Positions 7,860 through 16,072 of a stretch of 39,374 nucleotides of DNA are shown piece after piece. The position numbers were made by a program, and so were the translations under genes. The DNA comes from Rhodanobacter sp. GTDB lineage: Bacteria; Pseudomonadota; Gammaproteobacteria; Xanthomonadales; Rhodanobacteraceae. The notes beneath the pieces were generated by a model. The model did not search any database, was not told the origin of the DNA, and was given only the letters and a program-made list of their open reading frames with translations. Position 1 is the first letter of the stretch. Each line of letters opens with the position of its first letter. The stretch spans positions 1 through 39,374 of the forward strand of contig DAIDKO010000058.1 of NCBI GenBank assembly GCA_027450005.1, given 5' to 3'.

Positions 7860-8882
7860 ATGATAACCGCAAGCCCCGGCGCACGCATTACACCTGCCCT
7901 CGCCACACCCGACACCGACTGGCGATCACTGTGGCGTGAAGCCGTCACCGACGCATCCGAATTGCTCGCCCTGCTGGGCCTGTCGGCGCTGGCCACGCGG
8001 CTGCCGCCTTCGGATGCCGGCTTCGCCCTGCGCGTGCCACGCGGGTTCGTCGCGCGCATGCGCCATGGCGACGCGCGCGACCCGTTGCTGCTGCAGGTGC
8101 TGCCGCAACTGGCTGAACTGGACGTGGTGCCGGGCTTCGTCGCCGACGCGGTAGGCGACTTGGCTGCCCGTGAGGCCCGGGGCGTGCTGCACAAGTACCA
8201 CGGACGCGCCCTGTTGATTGCCAGCGGCAGCTGCGCGATCAATTGCCGCTACTGCTTCCGCCGCCACTTTCCCTACGGCGAAGAAATGGCCGCCACCGGC
8301 CAGTGGCGAAAGGCGCTGGAGCACGTGCGGCAGGACGAGAGCATTAGCGAACTGATCCTTTCCGGCGGCGACCCGCTGGCGCTGTCCACAGCCAAGCTGG
8401 AGGAGCTGTCGCGCGGATTGGCTGACCTTCCGCACGTCGTCCGCCTGCGTATCCATACCCGCCTACCAGTGGTCTTGCCGGAGCGCATCGACACGGCCTT
8501 CACACGCTGGCTGGCGGACCTGACGTTGCAGAAGGTGGTGGTGCTGCACGCGAACCACGCCCGTGAATTCGATGCCCACGTGGATGCTGCCTGTGCCCGC
8601 TTGCGTGGGGCCGGCGCCACCTTGCTCAACCAGTCGGTGCTTCTGCAAGGAATCAACGACGCTGCCGATACACTGGTTGCGCTGTCCGAGCGCCTGTTTG
8701 CCGCCGGCGTGCTGCCGTACTACCTGCACCAGCTCGACCGAGTGCACGGTGTCGCGCACTTCGAGGTAGACGACGCCCGTGCGCAGGCGCTGATGGATGT
8801 GCTGCGCACGCGCCTTCCCGGCTACCTGGTGCCGAAGCTGGTGCGCGAGGTTTGCGGTGACCCATCCAAACGCCCACTGTAG
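7860..8882 (+). CDS. epmB: EF-P beta-lysylation protein EpmB (lysine 2,3-aminomutase-like radical SAM enzyme)
   Basis: EpmB converts L-alpha-lysine to (R)-beta-lysine, which EpmA then attaches to EF-P. The radical SAM cluster motif CxxxCxxC reads CAINCRYC at residues 125-132, followed by [38 protein letters not shown] and [13 protein letters not shown]. The PLP lysine region near [17 protein letters not shown] is present at the C-terminus. I chose ATG 7860 ([10 protein letters not shown]), giving 340 residues. The frame is open back to 7821, but those codons fall close to the divergent efp leader. The efp and epmB start codons are 107 nt apart, so the two promoters share this spacer. No epmA is in the window. 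Confidence 0.93.
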   Translation: MITASPGARITPALATPDTDWRSLWREAVTDASELLALLGLSALATRLPPSDAGFALRVPRGFVARMRHGDARDPLLLQVLPQLAELDVVPGFVADAVGDLAAREARGVLHKYHGRALLIASGSCAINCRYCFRRHFPYGEEMAATGQWRKALEHVRQDESISELILSGGDPLALSTAKLEELSRGLADLPHVVRLRIHTRLPVVLPERIDTAFTRWLADLTLQKVVVLHANHAREFDAHVDAACARLRGAGATLLNQSVLLQGINDAADTLVALSERLFAAGVLPYYLHQLDRVHGVAHFEVDDARAQALMDVLRTRLPGYLVPKLVREVCGDPSKRPL

Positions 8883-9012
8883 GCGTATGTCCAACCCCAT
8901 GCGTTTGGATGTCCGCTGGCGGTTATGCCGCCAATCCGCTACAACCCGGTAGTATGCCGCCCGGCCCGGAAGAACAACGGACTCATCTGACCACCGCGAC
9001 ATCGGCAACAGC

Positions 9013-11055
9013 ATGAAAAAAGAATTCGTCATCCGCATCCTTTTCATCGAGCACTCGGTCGAGGAAGCGGAACAGATCATCAGCCTGCTGCGCAATAGCG
9101 GTATCGCGGTGCGTCCGGCGCGTGCCACCGCCGCGGACCAGGTGCAGGCCGCTCTGGTCGAGTTGGAGCCGGACCTGGTGCTATTCGACCCTTTCAACGG
9201 CGCCGTCACCCTGCCCGAAGTTGTGCGCATGCTGGACGCCCGTGGCAACGACTACTCTCTGCTCGGCTTGGTCGGCACGCTGGAAAACCACCAGATCGCC
9301 GAACTGTTCGAGCAGGGCGCACAAGGTATCGCCATGCGTGGGATGCCCAGCCAGTTGCTGGCTGTTCTGCGGCGCGAATTCGAAGCCCTGCAGAACCGCC
9401 GCATGCTGCGCCGGCTGGAGGCCACCCAACGCGAACTGGAACGGCGCTGCGAAGCGCTGCTCGATTCCTCTTGCGACGCCATAGCCTACGTGCATGAGGG
9501 GGTGCACGTGCGTGCCAACCAGTCCTACCTGGAGACGTTTGGCTACGAAAGCTTCGACGACCTGCTCGGCATGCCGATCCTCGACATGATCGACGCCGTC
9601 GACATCGAGGAATTCAAGAACCTGTTGCGCGGCCACACCCGCCAGGAAAAGCTGCCGAATCAGGTCAGCCTGCGCGCGCGCCGCGCCGACGGCGACCAGT
9701 TCGACGCCAACGTAGAGTTTTCCCCTGCGACATTCGAGGGTGAGCCCTGCCTGCAGATAGTGTTCCGCCGCCAGGCGGTCGACCCGGCCATGATCGAACA
9801 GTTGCAGCGCGATCCGGTCACCGGCCTGTTCAACCGCGCACACATCCTGGAGCGCATCGACCACGCGGTCACGGACGCCGCCAAGGGCAAGAAGGGCCGG
9901 GCACTGCTGCTGATCGAACCCGACAATTGGAACACCCTGGTCAGTGGTATCGGGCTGGCCAAGGCCGACGAGTTGCTGGTCGGCTTCTCCAACCGGGTGC
10001 GTATGTTGCTGGACGCCAACGACATCGCCGGCATGCTGGCCGAACACACGCTGGGCGTGATACTGGACGCCCGCTCGGACGATGCCATCCGCGAGTGGAT
10101 CACCCAGCTGCAGCAAAGCATTTCCGGCGAAATCTTCGATGTCGGCTCGCACTCTCTCGTGGTCACCGCAAGCGTCGGCGGCAGCCTGCTGGGCGAAAAG
10201 AACGCCAATGCCGAGCTGCTGCTCAACCAGGCCAGCCAGGCCCTGCGCACCGCACAAAGCCTGGGTAGCAACCAGTTGGAACTGCACGACCCCGCGGCGC
10301 GCGAGAAGGCCGACGAGGAGCGTGAGCGCTACTGGCTGGACCTGCTGCGCAAGGCGCTGGAAGGCAAGGGCCTGATGCTCTACCACCAGCACACCATCAG
10401 CCTGCAGGACGCCGAAGGTGACTATTCGGAGATCCTTTTGCGCATGGAGGGTCCGCAGGGCGAGGTCTTGCCCGGCTTCTTCATGCCGATCGCCGACAAG
10501 CATGGCCTCACCGGCGCCATCGACCGCTGGGTGCTGGACCAGGCCATCAGCGCCCTGCAACGACGCGAGGGCATGGGCCAGCAGACCACGTTCTTCGTCA
10601 AGTTAACCGCCGCCTCGCTGCAGGATCACACCTTCCTGGATTGGCTGAGCAACCGCTTCGCGCAGGCCGGGCTCAAGCGCGGCCGCCTGGTGCTCGAGAT
10701 GACCGAGAGCAAGGTGATGACACTGCTGCGTCCGGCCCAGGAGTTCCTCACCGGCTGGAAAAAGGTCGGCGGGCGCTTCGCGCTGGAGCAGTTCGGCTCG
10801 GGTCTCAGTTCGTTCCAGTTGCTTGGACACATCGACGCGGACTACATCAAGATCGACCGTAGCTACATGGCCGACCTGGCCAAGTCTCCCGACAACCAGA
10901 AGAAGGTCGCCGAGATCTGCAGGCAGGCACGCGAACTGAAGAAGCTGACCATCGCCGAATGGGTCGAAGATGCCACGAGCACCTCGCTGCTGTTCTCCGC
11001 CGGGGTGGACTTCGTACAGGGCAACTTCCTGCAGGTTCCGCAGCGCCTGGATTAA
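9013..11055 (+). CDS. fimX: FimX-like protein: REC-PAS-GGDEF-EAL with degenerate catalytic motifs
   Basis: The 680-residue protein has a receiver-like domain (1-125), a short helical linker, a PAS domain (about 145-260), a GGDEF-like domain beginning DPVTGLFNR (about 265-425) and an EAL-like domain (about 430-680). The GGDEF signature region reads AEHTLGVIL, so no active cyclase site remains. In the EAL domain the name motif is EILLRM, and the DDFGTG loop is EQFGSG, losing metal ligands. The phosphate acceptor area of REC is also atypical (LVLFDPFNG). This is the pattern of FimX in Pseudomonas and Xanthomonas, a c-di-GMP receptor that controls type IV pilus assembly with PilZ partners at the cell pole. 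No pilus genes are in the window. The gene stands alone between epmB and the rplS intron region. Confidence 0.78.
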   Translation: MKKEFVIRILFIEHSVEEAEQIISLLRNSGIAVRPARATAADQVQAALVELEPDLVLFDPFNGAVTLPEVVRMLDARGNDYSLLGLVGTLENHQIAELFEQGAQGIAMRGMPSQLLAVLRREFEALQNRRMLRRLEATQRELERRCEALLDSSCDAIAYVHEGVHVRANQSYLETFGYESFDDLLGMPILDMIDAVDIEEFKNLLRGHTRQEKLPNQVSLRARRADGDQFDANVEFSPATFEGEPCLQIVFRRQAVDPAMIEQLQRDPVTGLFNRAHILERIDHAVTDAAKGKKGRALLLIEPDNWNTLVSGIGLAKADELLVGFSNRVRMLLDANDIAGMLAEHTLGVILDARSDDAIREWITQLQQSISGEIFDVGSHSLVVTASVGGSLLGEKNANAELLLNQASQALRTAQSLGSNQLELHDPAAREKADEERERYWLDLLRKALEGKGLMLYHQHTISLQDAEGDYSEILLRMEGPQGEVLPGFFMPIADKHGLTGAIDRWVLDQAISALQRREGMGQQTTFFVKLTAASLQDHTFLDWLSNRFAQAGLKRGRLVLEMTESKVMTLLRPAQEFLTGWKKVGGRFALEQFGSGLSSFQLLGHIDADYIKIDRSYMADLAKSPDNQKKVAEICRQARELKKLTIAEWVEDATSTSLLFSAGVDFVQGNFLQVPQRLD

Positions 11056-11136
11056 CTGCACGCAACAGCAGTGGCGGTGCCTTTCCGGGCCCCCGCTTCA
11101 ATCAGGCAACGAGGTTCGCCCCTAGCAGTGCCCGGG

Positions 11137-11643
11137 TCGGGTCGGGAGCCGGAATCCTCCGCCCCCTCCCCCACCACCGGACAGCCGGTTCCGCATACGT
11201 CGGATCCTGTCGATCGCCACGCTCACTCAGGCGAACGCAGTGCTCTTGAGTTTGTTTCGTTCGCCATGCCGCCTGTCGTCCCAGGGACACCCCGATCACC
11301 TTCCGGACTTTCGGCCCTTCCAGCTCCGACCACAGCCCCTGGCTTGCGCCGGGACTTCGGCCCGAGACGCGCAGACGTCACGCGTGACTGGCCACTGGTG
11401 AAAGGCTCGGCCCTTCGGTCATGCCGCACCTACGATCACCGCGGCTGACGTGACGGATCCTGGGGTTTGCCTGTGGAAACTCCGGTTGACCACGCCCAGG
11501 CACCTTGATGGCGTTGGCCCGGAGGGTCCACCTGCTTTCGCTCGCCTCACGCCGCAAGCTGGCGTTGAGGGAGGCGTCCCTACCATCTTGCCGGGCGAGT
11601 AGAAGACTTTCACCTTCTGGCAGGCGCGCCCTGCCGGGCGCAC
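11137..11643 (-). mobile_element. ORF-less group II intron (probable class C) after the rplS terminator
   Basis: No protein gene is present between fimX and rplS, but the minus strand carries group II intron landmarks. The 5' end is GTGCGCCCGG at 11643, followed by AGAAGGTGAAAGTCTTCTAC. Near the 3' end GACGTATGCGG, an inner loop and TGTCCGGTGG (about 11176-11212) resemble domain V. A G-rich hairpin and CTCCCGACCCGAC at about 11137-11150 resemble domain VI and the 3' terminus. The 5' end lies four bases after the T-run of a perfect 10-bp terminator hairpin, the preferred target of class C introns. The length is about 0.5 kb, too short for a reverse transcriptase gene, and I find no RT motifs in any frame. 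It could be a splicing-competent derivative mobilised in trans or a dead remnant. The exact 3' boundary and domain V pairing are uncertain. Confidence 0.62.
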
Positions 11644-11646
11644 CAC

Positions 11647-11676
11647 GAAAAAGCCGCGGATCGCTCCGCGGCTTCT
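11647..11676 (-). terminator. Terminator of the rpsP-rimM-trmD-rplS operon
   Basis: Perfect 10-bp stem AAGCCGCGGA / TCCGCGGCTT (11651-11674) with loop TCGC, followed on the minus strand by TTTTTC. It is 40 nt after the rplS stop and may also serve fimX from the other side (CTCTTGTTTT). It is immediately followed by the putative intron 5' end. Confidence 0.88.
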
Positions 11677-11716
11677 CTTGTTTTCGCCCTGCCTTGAGGC
11701 TGGCGTGTCCCGCCGC

Positions 11717-12115
11717 TTAGTCGGCGCTGGCGGCAGCAGCCTTGTTTGCGGCCTTGATCGCGGCGGCGGCGGCGACGTCTTCCTTGATGCGGGCAGCCTT
11801 GCCTTCCAGGTTGCGCAGGTAGTACAGCTTGGCGCCGCGCACCTTGCCCTTACGCTTCACTTGCAGCGACTCGATCGTCGGGCTGTGCGCCTGGAACACG
11901 CGCTCCACGCCGGTACCGTGAGAAATCTTGCGTACGGTGAAGGCCGAATGCAGGCCGCGGTTGCGCTTGGCGATGACGATGCCCTCGAAAGCCTGCACGC
12001 GCTCGCGATTGCCTTCCTTCACCTTGACGTTGACCACCACCGTGTCGCCAGCGCCGAACTCCGGCAATTGGCGGGTGATCTGCTCGGCTTCGAACTGCTG
12101 GATGATCTTGTTCAT
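11717..12115 (-). CDS. rplS: 50S ribosomal protein L19
   Basis: L19 sits at the 30S-50S interface. The 132-residue product begins [13 protein letters not shown] and contains the family core [33 protein letters not shown] in order, then [16 protein letters not shown] and RRGKVR-like [14 protein letters not shown]. The C-terminal 25 residues form an Ala/Lys-rich extension beyond the usual 115-residue length. It is the last gene of the conserved rpsP-rimM-trmD-rplS operon, 70 nt after trmD, and is followed by a strong terminator. Confidence 0.97.
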   Translation of the reverse strand: MNKIIQQFEAEQITRQLPEFGAGDTVVVNVKVKEGNRERVQAFEGIVIAKRNRGLHSAFTVRKISHGTGVERVFQAHSPTIESLQVKRKGKVRGAKLYYLRNLEGKAARIKEDVAAAAAIKAANKAAAASAD

Positions 12116-12185
12116 GGCGACCTCAGTGGTTTGCGGGCATCCCTGACCGCGGGGTTTCTAGCAGCGGCTGTCCGTGACCGCATGT

Positions 12186-12938
12186 TTATTGTTCACCCGT
12201 CGCGAAATATTCACGACGGAATTCTTCCAGCAACGCGCGGGATTCCGCATCCAACGCACGTCGCGCCAACAACTCCGGGCGCCTGAGCCAGGTCCGGCCC
12301 AGCGACTGCTTCAAGCGCCAGCGGTGGATCGCCGCGTGGTCGCCGGAAAGCAACACCGCCGGCACCTCGCCGTAGGCGTCACGCACCGGCTTCGCATAAT
12401 GCGGGCAGTCCAGCAGACCGTTCGAGAACGAATCCTGCTCGGCGGACTGCGCGTCGTTCAACGCACCGTCCTGCAACCTGCCCACCGCGTCGATCACCAC
12501 GGCGGCACCCAGCTCGCCGCCGGACAGCACATAGTCGCCGATGGAAAGCTCCTCGTCGACCTCGTGCGCCAGCAGGCGCTCATCCACACCCTCGTAACGC
12601 CCACAGAGCAGAGCGATGCGCGGCATATTGGCCAGCGCCTCCACCCTGCCCTGCGTCAGCCGCGCTCCCTGCGGACTGAGGTAAATCACATGCGCCGGTT
12701 CCGGCGCCGCCTCGCGCATGGCCTTCAGGGCCGCCCGCAGGGGCTCGATCAGCATCACCATGCCGGGGCCGCCGCCGCAGGTGCGGCCATCCACGGTTCG
12801 GTAGTTGTCAGTGGCGTAGTCGCGCGGGTTCCAGGTTTCCACCTGCAACAGCTCGCGTTGCTGCGCGCGACCCACCACACCCACGGCAGCGCACTGGCGC
12901 ATGAAGTCGGGGAACAGCGTGACGACGTCGATGCGCAT
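12186..12938 (-). CDS. trmD: tRNA (guanine-37-N1)-methyltransferase TrmD
   Basis: TrmD is a SPOUT-class methyltransferase that modifies G37 next to the anticodon and so prevents +1 frameshifting. The start ATG 12938 gives [12 protein letters not shown]. The SAM-binding trefoil knot is visible as [12 protein letters not shown] and [17 protein letters not shown], and the substrate loop as GGGPGMVM. The C-terminal domain carries [24 protein letters not shown]. Length is 250 residues, normal for the family. It lies 19 nt after the rimM stop in the same operon. Confidence 0.97.
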   Translation of the reverse strand: MRIDVVTLFPDFMRQCAAVGVVGRAQQRELLQVETWNPRDYATDNYRTVDGRTCGGGPGMVMLIEPLRAALKAMREAAPEPAHVIYLSPQGARLTQGRVEALANMPRIALLCGRYEGVDERLLAHEVDEELSIGDYVLSGGELGAAVVIDAVGRLQDGALNDAQSAEQDSFSNGLLDCPHYAKPVRDAYGEVPAVLLSGDHAAIHRWRLKQSLGRTWLRRPELLARRALDAESRALLEEFRREYFATGEQ

Positions 12939-12957
12939 GGACCTCAAACTCCAGCAT

Positions 12958-13473
12958 TCAGAATTCGGGATCCCAGTCCACCACCATGCGCCCGCCGGAC
13001 AAATCCACCGACCGCACGTAACTGCCCTGGACGAAGGGGATCAGCCGCTCGCGCTCGCCGTCCCGCACCACCACCACGTCGTTGGCACCCGTGGCGAACA
13101 GATGGCTGATCCGCCCGAGCGCCACGCCTTCGGTGGTGACGACCTCAAGGCCTTCGAGGTCGACCCAGTAATACTCGTCTTTGCCGGGAGGCGGCAACTG
13201 CTCGCGGGCGACGTGAATGTCGCTGCCGACGAGAGCGGCTGCCATTTCACGGTCGTCCACGCCGGGCAAACAGGCCACCAGGCCCTTGCCCTGCGGGCGC
13301 CCTTTCACTCCCGCGATCTCCGTGACCGCACCCGGCGCCGCTGAAAGCTGCCAGGGGTGATAGTCGAAGATCTTCGTGCGCGGCTCGGTCCAGGATTCGA
13401 TCTTGACCCAGCCCTGCACGCCATACAGCCCGACGATGCGTCCGACCGGGACGCGCCGACCGGCTACCGTCAC
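12958..13473 (-). CDS. rimM: 16S rRNA processing protein RimM
   Basis: RimM binds ribosomal protein S19 and helps 30S maturation. The N-terminal barrel begins [24 protein letters not shown], and the C-terminal PRC-barrel carries [33 protein letters not shown] and the terminal VDWDPEF. I place the start at GTG 13473, two bases after the rpsP stop, giving 171 residues. The open frame continues upstream inside rpsP but has no RimM character there. TTG 13479 is a weaker alternative. Confidence 0.94.
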   Translation of the reverse strand: MTVAGRRVPVGRIVGLYGVQGWVKIESWTEPRTKIFDYHPWQLSAAPGAVTEIAGVKGRPQGKGLVACLPGVDDREMAAALVGSDIHVAREQLPPPGKDEYYWVDLEGLEVVTTEGVALGRISHLFATGANDVVVVRDGERERLIPFVQGSYVRSVDLSGGRMVVDWDPEF

Positions 13474-13475
13474 GC

Positions 13476-13730
13476 TCAGGCCGCCTGCTGCTTGCCGGCT
13501 TCCTTGACGAGTGCGGCGACCTTGTCGCTCATCTGCGCACCCTTGCCCACCCACTCCTGCACGCGGGCGACGTTCAGCTCGAGGCGCTTGTCCTTACCCG
13601 AGGCGACCGGGTTGTAGAAACCCACGCTCTCGATGTTGCGGCCGTCGCGCTTGTTGCGCTGATCGGTGACCACGACGTGGTAGAACGGACGGCCCTTGGC
13701 GCCACCGCGCGAAAGACGAATCTTGACCAT
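13476..13730 (-). CDS. rpsP: 30S ribosomal protein S16
   Basis: The 84-residue product starts [17 protein letters not shown] and has [15 protein letters not shown] and VGFYNP, the standard S16 core. It then has a short C-terminal tail rich in Lys and Ala. It is the first gene of the rpsP-rimM-trmD-rplS operon. The 286 bp between it and ffh should hold the operon promoter. I see a 7-bp GC hairpin near 13985-14010 (GCGGGCC / GGCCCGC) but no clear promoter boxes. Confidence 0.97.
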   Translation of the reverse strand: MVKIRLSRGGAKGRPFYHVVVTDQRNKRDGRNIESVGFYNPVASGKDKRLELNVARVQEWVGKGAQMSDKVAALVKEAGKQQAA

Positions 13731-14016
13731 GATGAAAGCTCCAGAGATGCCGGAATCGCCGGCCGCACGCACGAAGTCGTGCGCGGTAAACGTGGCATTT
13801 TAGGGGGATGGGATTGAAAAAGGAAGAGGTTACGCAGCTCGCGGCGTGCCGGCGGCGGCCAACCAGCCAGAAAGCCAACGCCTTGCCTGATGCCCAGAAA
13901 GGGTACCCTAGCTCTTTCCAGACTCGCGCGGGCCGGCTAGCCGGCTCAGGCTCGATCATCCTTCGCTAGGCGATGGGTGATGAGCGGGCCATCCTTGGCC
14001 CGCGTGCTTCGTCCCA

Positions 14017-15405
14017 TCAGCGCGGCGGCGGGAGTCCGCCCATGCCGCCCATCCCGCCCATGCCCTTCAGCGCGCCGCTCATCTGGCGCAAAAGCCCCTT
14101 GCCGCCACCGCGGGAGAGCTTGGACATCATCTTCTCCATCTGCATGTACTGCTTGAGCAGGCGATTGACGTCGGCTGGCTGGGTACCCGAACCCCTCGCC
14201 ACGCGGGCGCGGCGGGAGCCGTTGAGCAGATCGGGGTGGCGTCGTTCCTTCGGCGTCATCGAGCCGATGATCGCCACCATGCGCTTGATCTCGCCGTCGT
14301 TGACCTTGGATTTCACGCTGTCCGGCAGGCCGGAAACGCCCGGCAACTTGTCCATCAGACCGGCCAAACCGCCCATGTTGTTCATCTGCTCCAACTGGTC
14401 GCGCATGTCCTCGAGGTCGAAGCGCTTGCCCTTCATCACCTTCTGGGCCAGCTTCTGCGCCTTCTCCTGGTCGACCTTGCGCTCGACCTCCTCGACCAGC
14501 GACAGCACGTCGCCCATGCCGAGGATGCGCTGCGCCAGGCGATCCGGGTGGAACGGCTCCAGCGCGTCGGTCTTCTCGCCCGCACCGAGGAACTTGATCG
14601 GCCGGCCGGTGATGTAGCGCACCGACAGTGCAGCACCGCCACGGGCGTCGCCGTCGGTCTTGGTCAGCACCACGCCGGTGAGCGGCAACGCGTCGGCGAA
14701 GGCCTTGGCAGTGGTAGCGGCATCCTGGCCGGTCATGGAATCGACCACGAACAGGGTCTCGACCGGGGTGATCGCGGCGTGCAGCGCCTTGATCTCGGCC
14801 ATCATGGCCTCGTCCACGTGCAGGCGGCCGGCCGTGTCGACCAGCAGCACGTCGACTACCTCCTTGCGTGCGGCGCTGATCGCTGCCTTGGCGATATCGA
14901 CCGGGTTCTGTCCCGCCTCGGACGGGAAGAACTTCACGCCCACCTGCTCGGCCAGCGTGCGCAGTTGCTCAATGGCGGCCGGACGGTAGACGTCGCAGCT
15001 CACCACCATCACCCTCTTCTTCTTGCGCTCGGTCAGCAGGCGCGCCAGCTTGGCCACCGTGGTGGTCTTGCCCGCGCCCTGAAGGCCGGCCATCAACACA
15101 ACCGCCGGCGGCGTGACAGCGAGGTTCAGCTCGCTGTTGGCCGTACCCATGACCGCAGTCAGCTCGTCACTGACCACCTTCACCAGCGCCTGGCCGGGCG
15201 TGAGGCTCTTCATCACGTCCTGCCCCACCGCGCGAACCTTCACGCGCTGAATCAGTGCCTGCACCACCGGCAGCGCCACATCGGCCTCCAGCAGCGCAAT
15301 GCGCACCTCGCGCAGGGCCTCTCGGATGTTTTCCTCGGTCAGCCGGCCGCGGCCACGCAGGCGGTTGACGGTGGTGGACAGACGTTGGCTGAGCGATTCG
15401 AACAT
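14017..15405 (-). CDS. ffh: Signal recognition particle protein Ffh (SRP54)
   Basis: Ffh is the SRP GTPase that delivers ribosome-nascent chain complexes to FtsY. The N domain begins MFESLSQRLSTTVNRLRGRGRLTEEN. The G domain shows the P-loop GLQGAGKTTTVAKLA, the DVYRPAAIEQL box, DTAGRLHVDE, VDSMTGQDA and the TKTDGDARGGAALS region. The M domain holds the RNA-binding helix NGSRRARVARGSG. The C-terminus is Gly/Met-rich with GGMGGMGG repeats. At 462 residues it has normal length. The divergent neighbour ypjD (with the ArsR gene in between) repeats the ffh/ypjD association of other gammaproteobacteria. Confidence 0.97.
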   Translation of the reverse strand: MFESLSQRLSTTVNRLRGRGRLTEENIREALREVRIALLEADVALPVVQALIQRVKVRAVGQDVMKSLTPGQALVKVVSDELTAVMGTANSELNLAVTPPAVVLMAGLQGAGKTTTVAKLARLLTERKKKRVMVVSCDVYRPAAIEQLRTLAEQVGVKFFPSEAGQNPVDIAKAAISAARKEVVDVLLVDTAGRLHVDEAMMAEIKALHAAITPVETLFVVDSMTGQDAATTAKAFADALPLTGVVLTKTDGDARGGAALSVRYITGRPIKFLGAGEKTDALEPFHPDRLAQRILGMGDVLSLVEEVERKVDQEKAQKLAQKVMKGKRFDLEDMRDQLEQMNNMGGLAGLMDKLPGVSGLPDSVKSKVNDGEIKRMVAIIGSMTPKERRHPDLLNGSRRARVARGSGTQPADVNRLLKQYMQMEKMMSKLSRGGGKGLLRQMSGALKGMGGMGGMGGLPPPR

Positions 15406-15452
15406 GGGCGCGGCATCGGTGTGAGCGAACGGGCGATTATAACCGAGGCCGT

Positions 15453-15677
15453 TCAGCGCGCCGCTTGCGCCTTTACCCAGGCCGCGATGTCGGCGGCCAC
15501 CTGCGCATCGACGTGTTCCGGCGCCTTGGAGTCGAACACCGTCCCCGTCTTGCCCGCGGGCATGAACAGGTGGCTGACGCCGGGATAGAGATGAAACGCC
15601 GTGTGCGAGCGGCCGGCCAGCTCCCGCTACCAGCGCGCGAAATCCAGCGTGGGTGATGCCTGGAAATCGTCGGAACC
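15453..15677 (-). pseudogene. Alpha/beta hydrolase C-terminal remnant
   Basis: The minus strand reads GSDDFQASPTLDFARW, an in-frame TAG, then RELAGRSHTAFHLYPGVS and HLFMPAGK ... PEHVDAQVAADIAAWV, ending at TGA 15453-15455. This is the typical end of a dienelactone-hydrolase or prolyl-oligopeptidase type hydrolase, where the His of SHLF is the catalytic histidine. No start codon or N-terminal two thirds is present. The remnant begins at the very end of the ArsR-family gene, overlapping its last codons in another frame. A deletion that joined the two, plus a nonsense codon, explains the arrangement. It may once have been co-transcribed with the regulator. Confidence 0.6.
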
Positions 15678-15679
15678 GT

Positions 15680-15955
15680 TCAAACCCTGCGATTGGCAGG
15701 GAAGAGATCCATCAGCATCCGCGCGAGATCCTCGAAAACGGTGCTGTTGAGCGAATAGACGATGTGCTGGCCGCGGCGCTCGGTGCGTACCAGGTCGGCG
15801 TGCTTGAGCACGGCGAAGTGGTGCGACAGCGAAGCGGACGTGATGTCGAACGCCTCGCCGATTTCGCCGGCGGTGAGCGGACCGCCCTGCAGGCGCTTGA
15901 GGATCGCGCGCCGCGTGGGATTGGCCATGGCCTTGAAGACCTCCTGCTGTTTCAT
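15680..15955 (-). CDS. ArsR-family HTH regulator, SdpR-like
   Basis: The 91-residue protein is a winged helix-turn-helix repressor: MKQQEVFKAMANPTRRAIL (first helices), AGEIGEAFDITSASLSHHFAVL (HTH with recognition helix) and VRTERRGQHIVYSLN (wing). The pattern matches autorepressor SdpR-type regulators rather than metal-sensing ArsR, since no cysteine pair is present. The usual partner, an SdpI-like membrane protein, is absent. Downstream is only the hydrolase remnant. The C-terminus (FPANRRV) may have been created by the deletion at its 3' end. The AT-rich stretch upstream at 15976-16010 is a likely operator. Confidence 0.82.
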   Translation of the reverse strand: MKQQEVFKAMANPTRRAILKRLQGGPLTAGEIGEAFDITSASLSHHFAVLKHADLVRTERRGQHIVYSLNSTVFEDLARMLMDLFPANRRV

Positions 15956-15975
15956 TGAAAGGTCGCCCCGTGGAA

Positions 15976-16010
15976 TTTTTCTAGATATTTAGATATGTTT
16001 CTAAGTATTA
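15976..16010. promoter_or_regulatory. AT-rich repeat, candidate operator of the ArsR-family gene
   Basis: A 35-bp AT-rich stretch in otherwise GC-rich DNA, 20 nt upstream of the regulator start. It contains the repeated elements CTAGATATTTAGATAT and TTTCTA twice. ArsR-family repressors commonly bind such ATAT-containing repeats over their own promoter. The assignment is inferred from position and composition. Confidence 0.45.
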
Positions 16011-16072
16011 CAAGTGCCTTCGTGCAATCACGGCGTTCACCCCACGTGGGAGCGTGTGCGACACTTCCCACC

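Noticed and set aside
9181-10560. 459-codon minus-strand open frame
   Set aside because: Antisense to the fimX-like gene, which has recognisable domains; no family similarity in the shadow.
14236-15588. 450-codon plus-strand open frame
   Set aside because: Antisense to ffh; His/Gln/Arg-rich shadow of high-GC codon usage.
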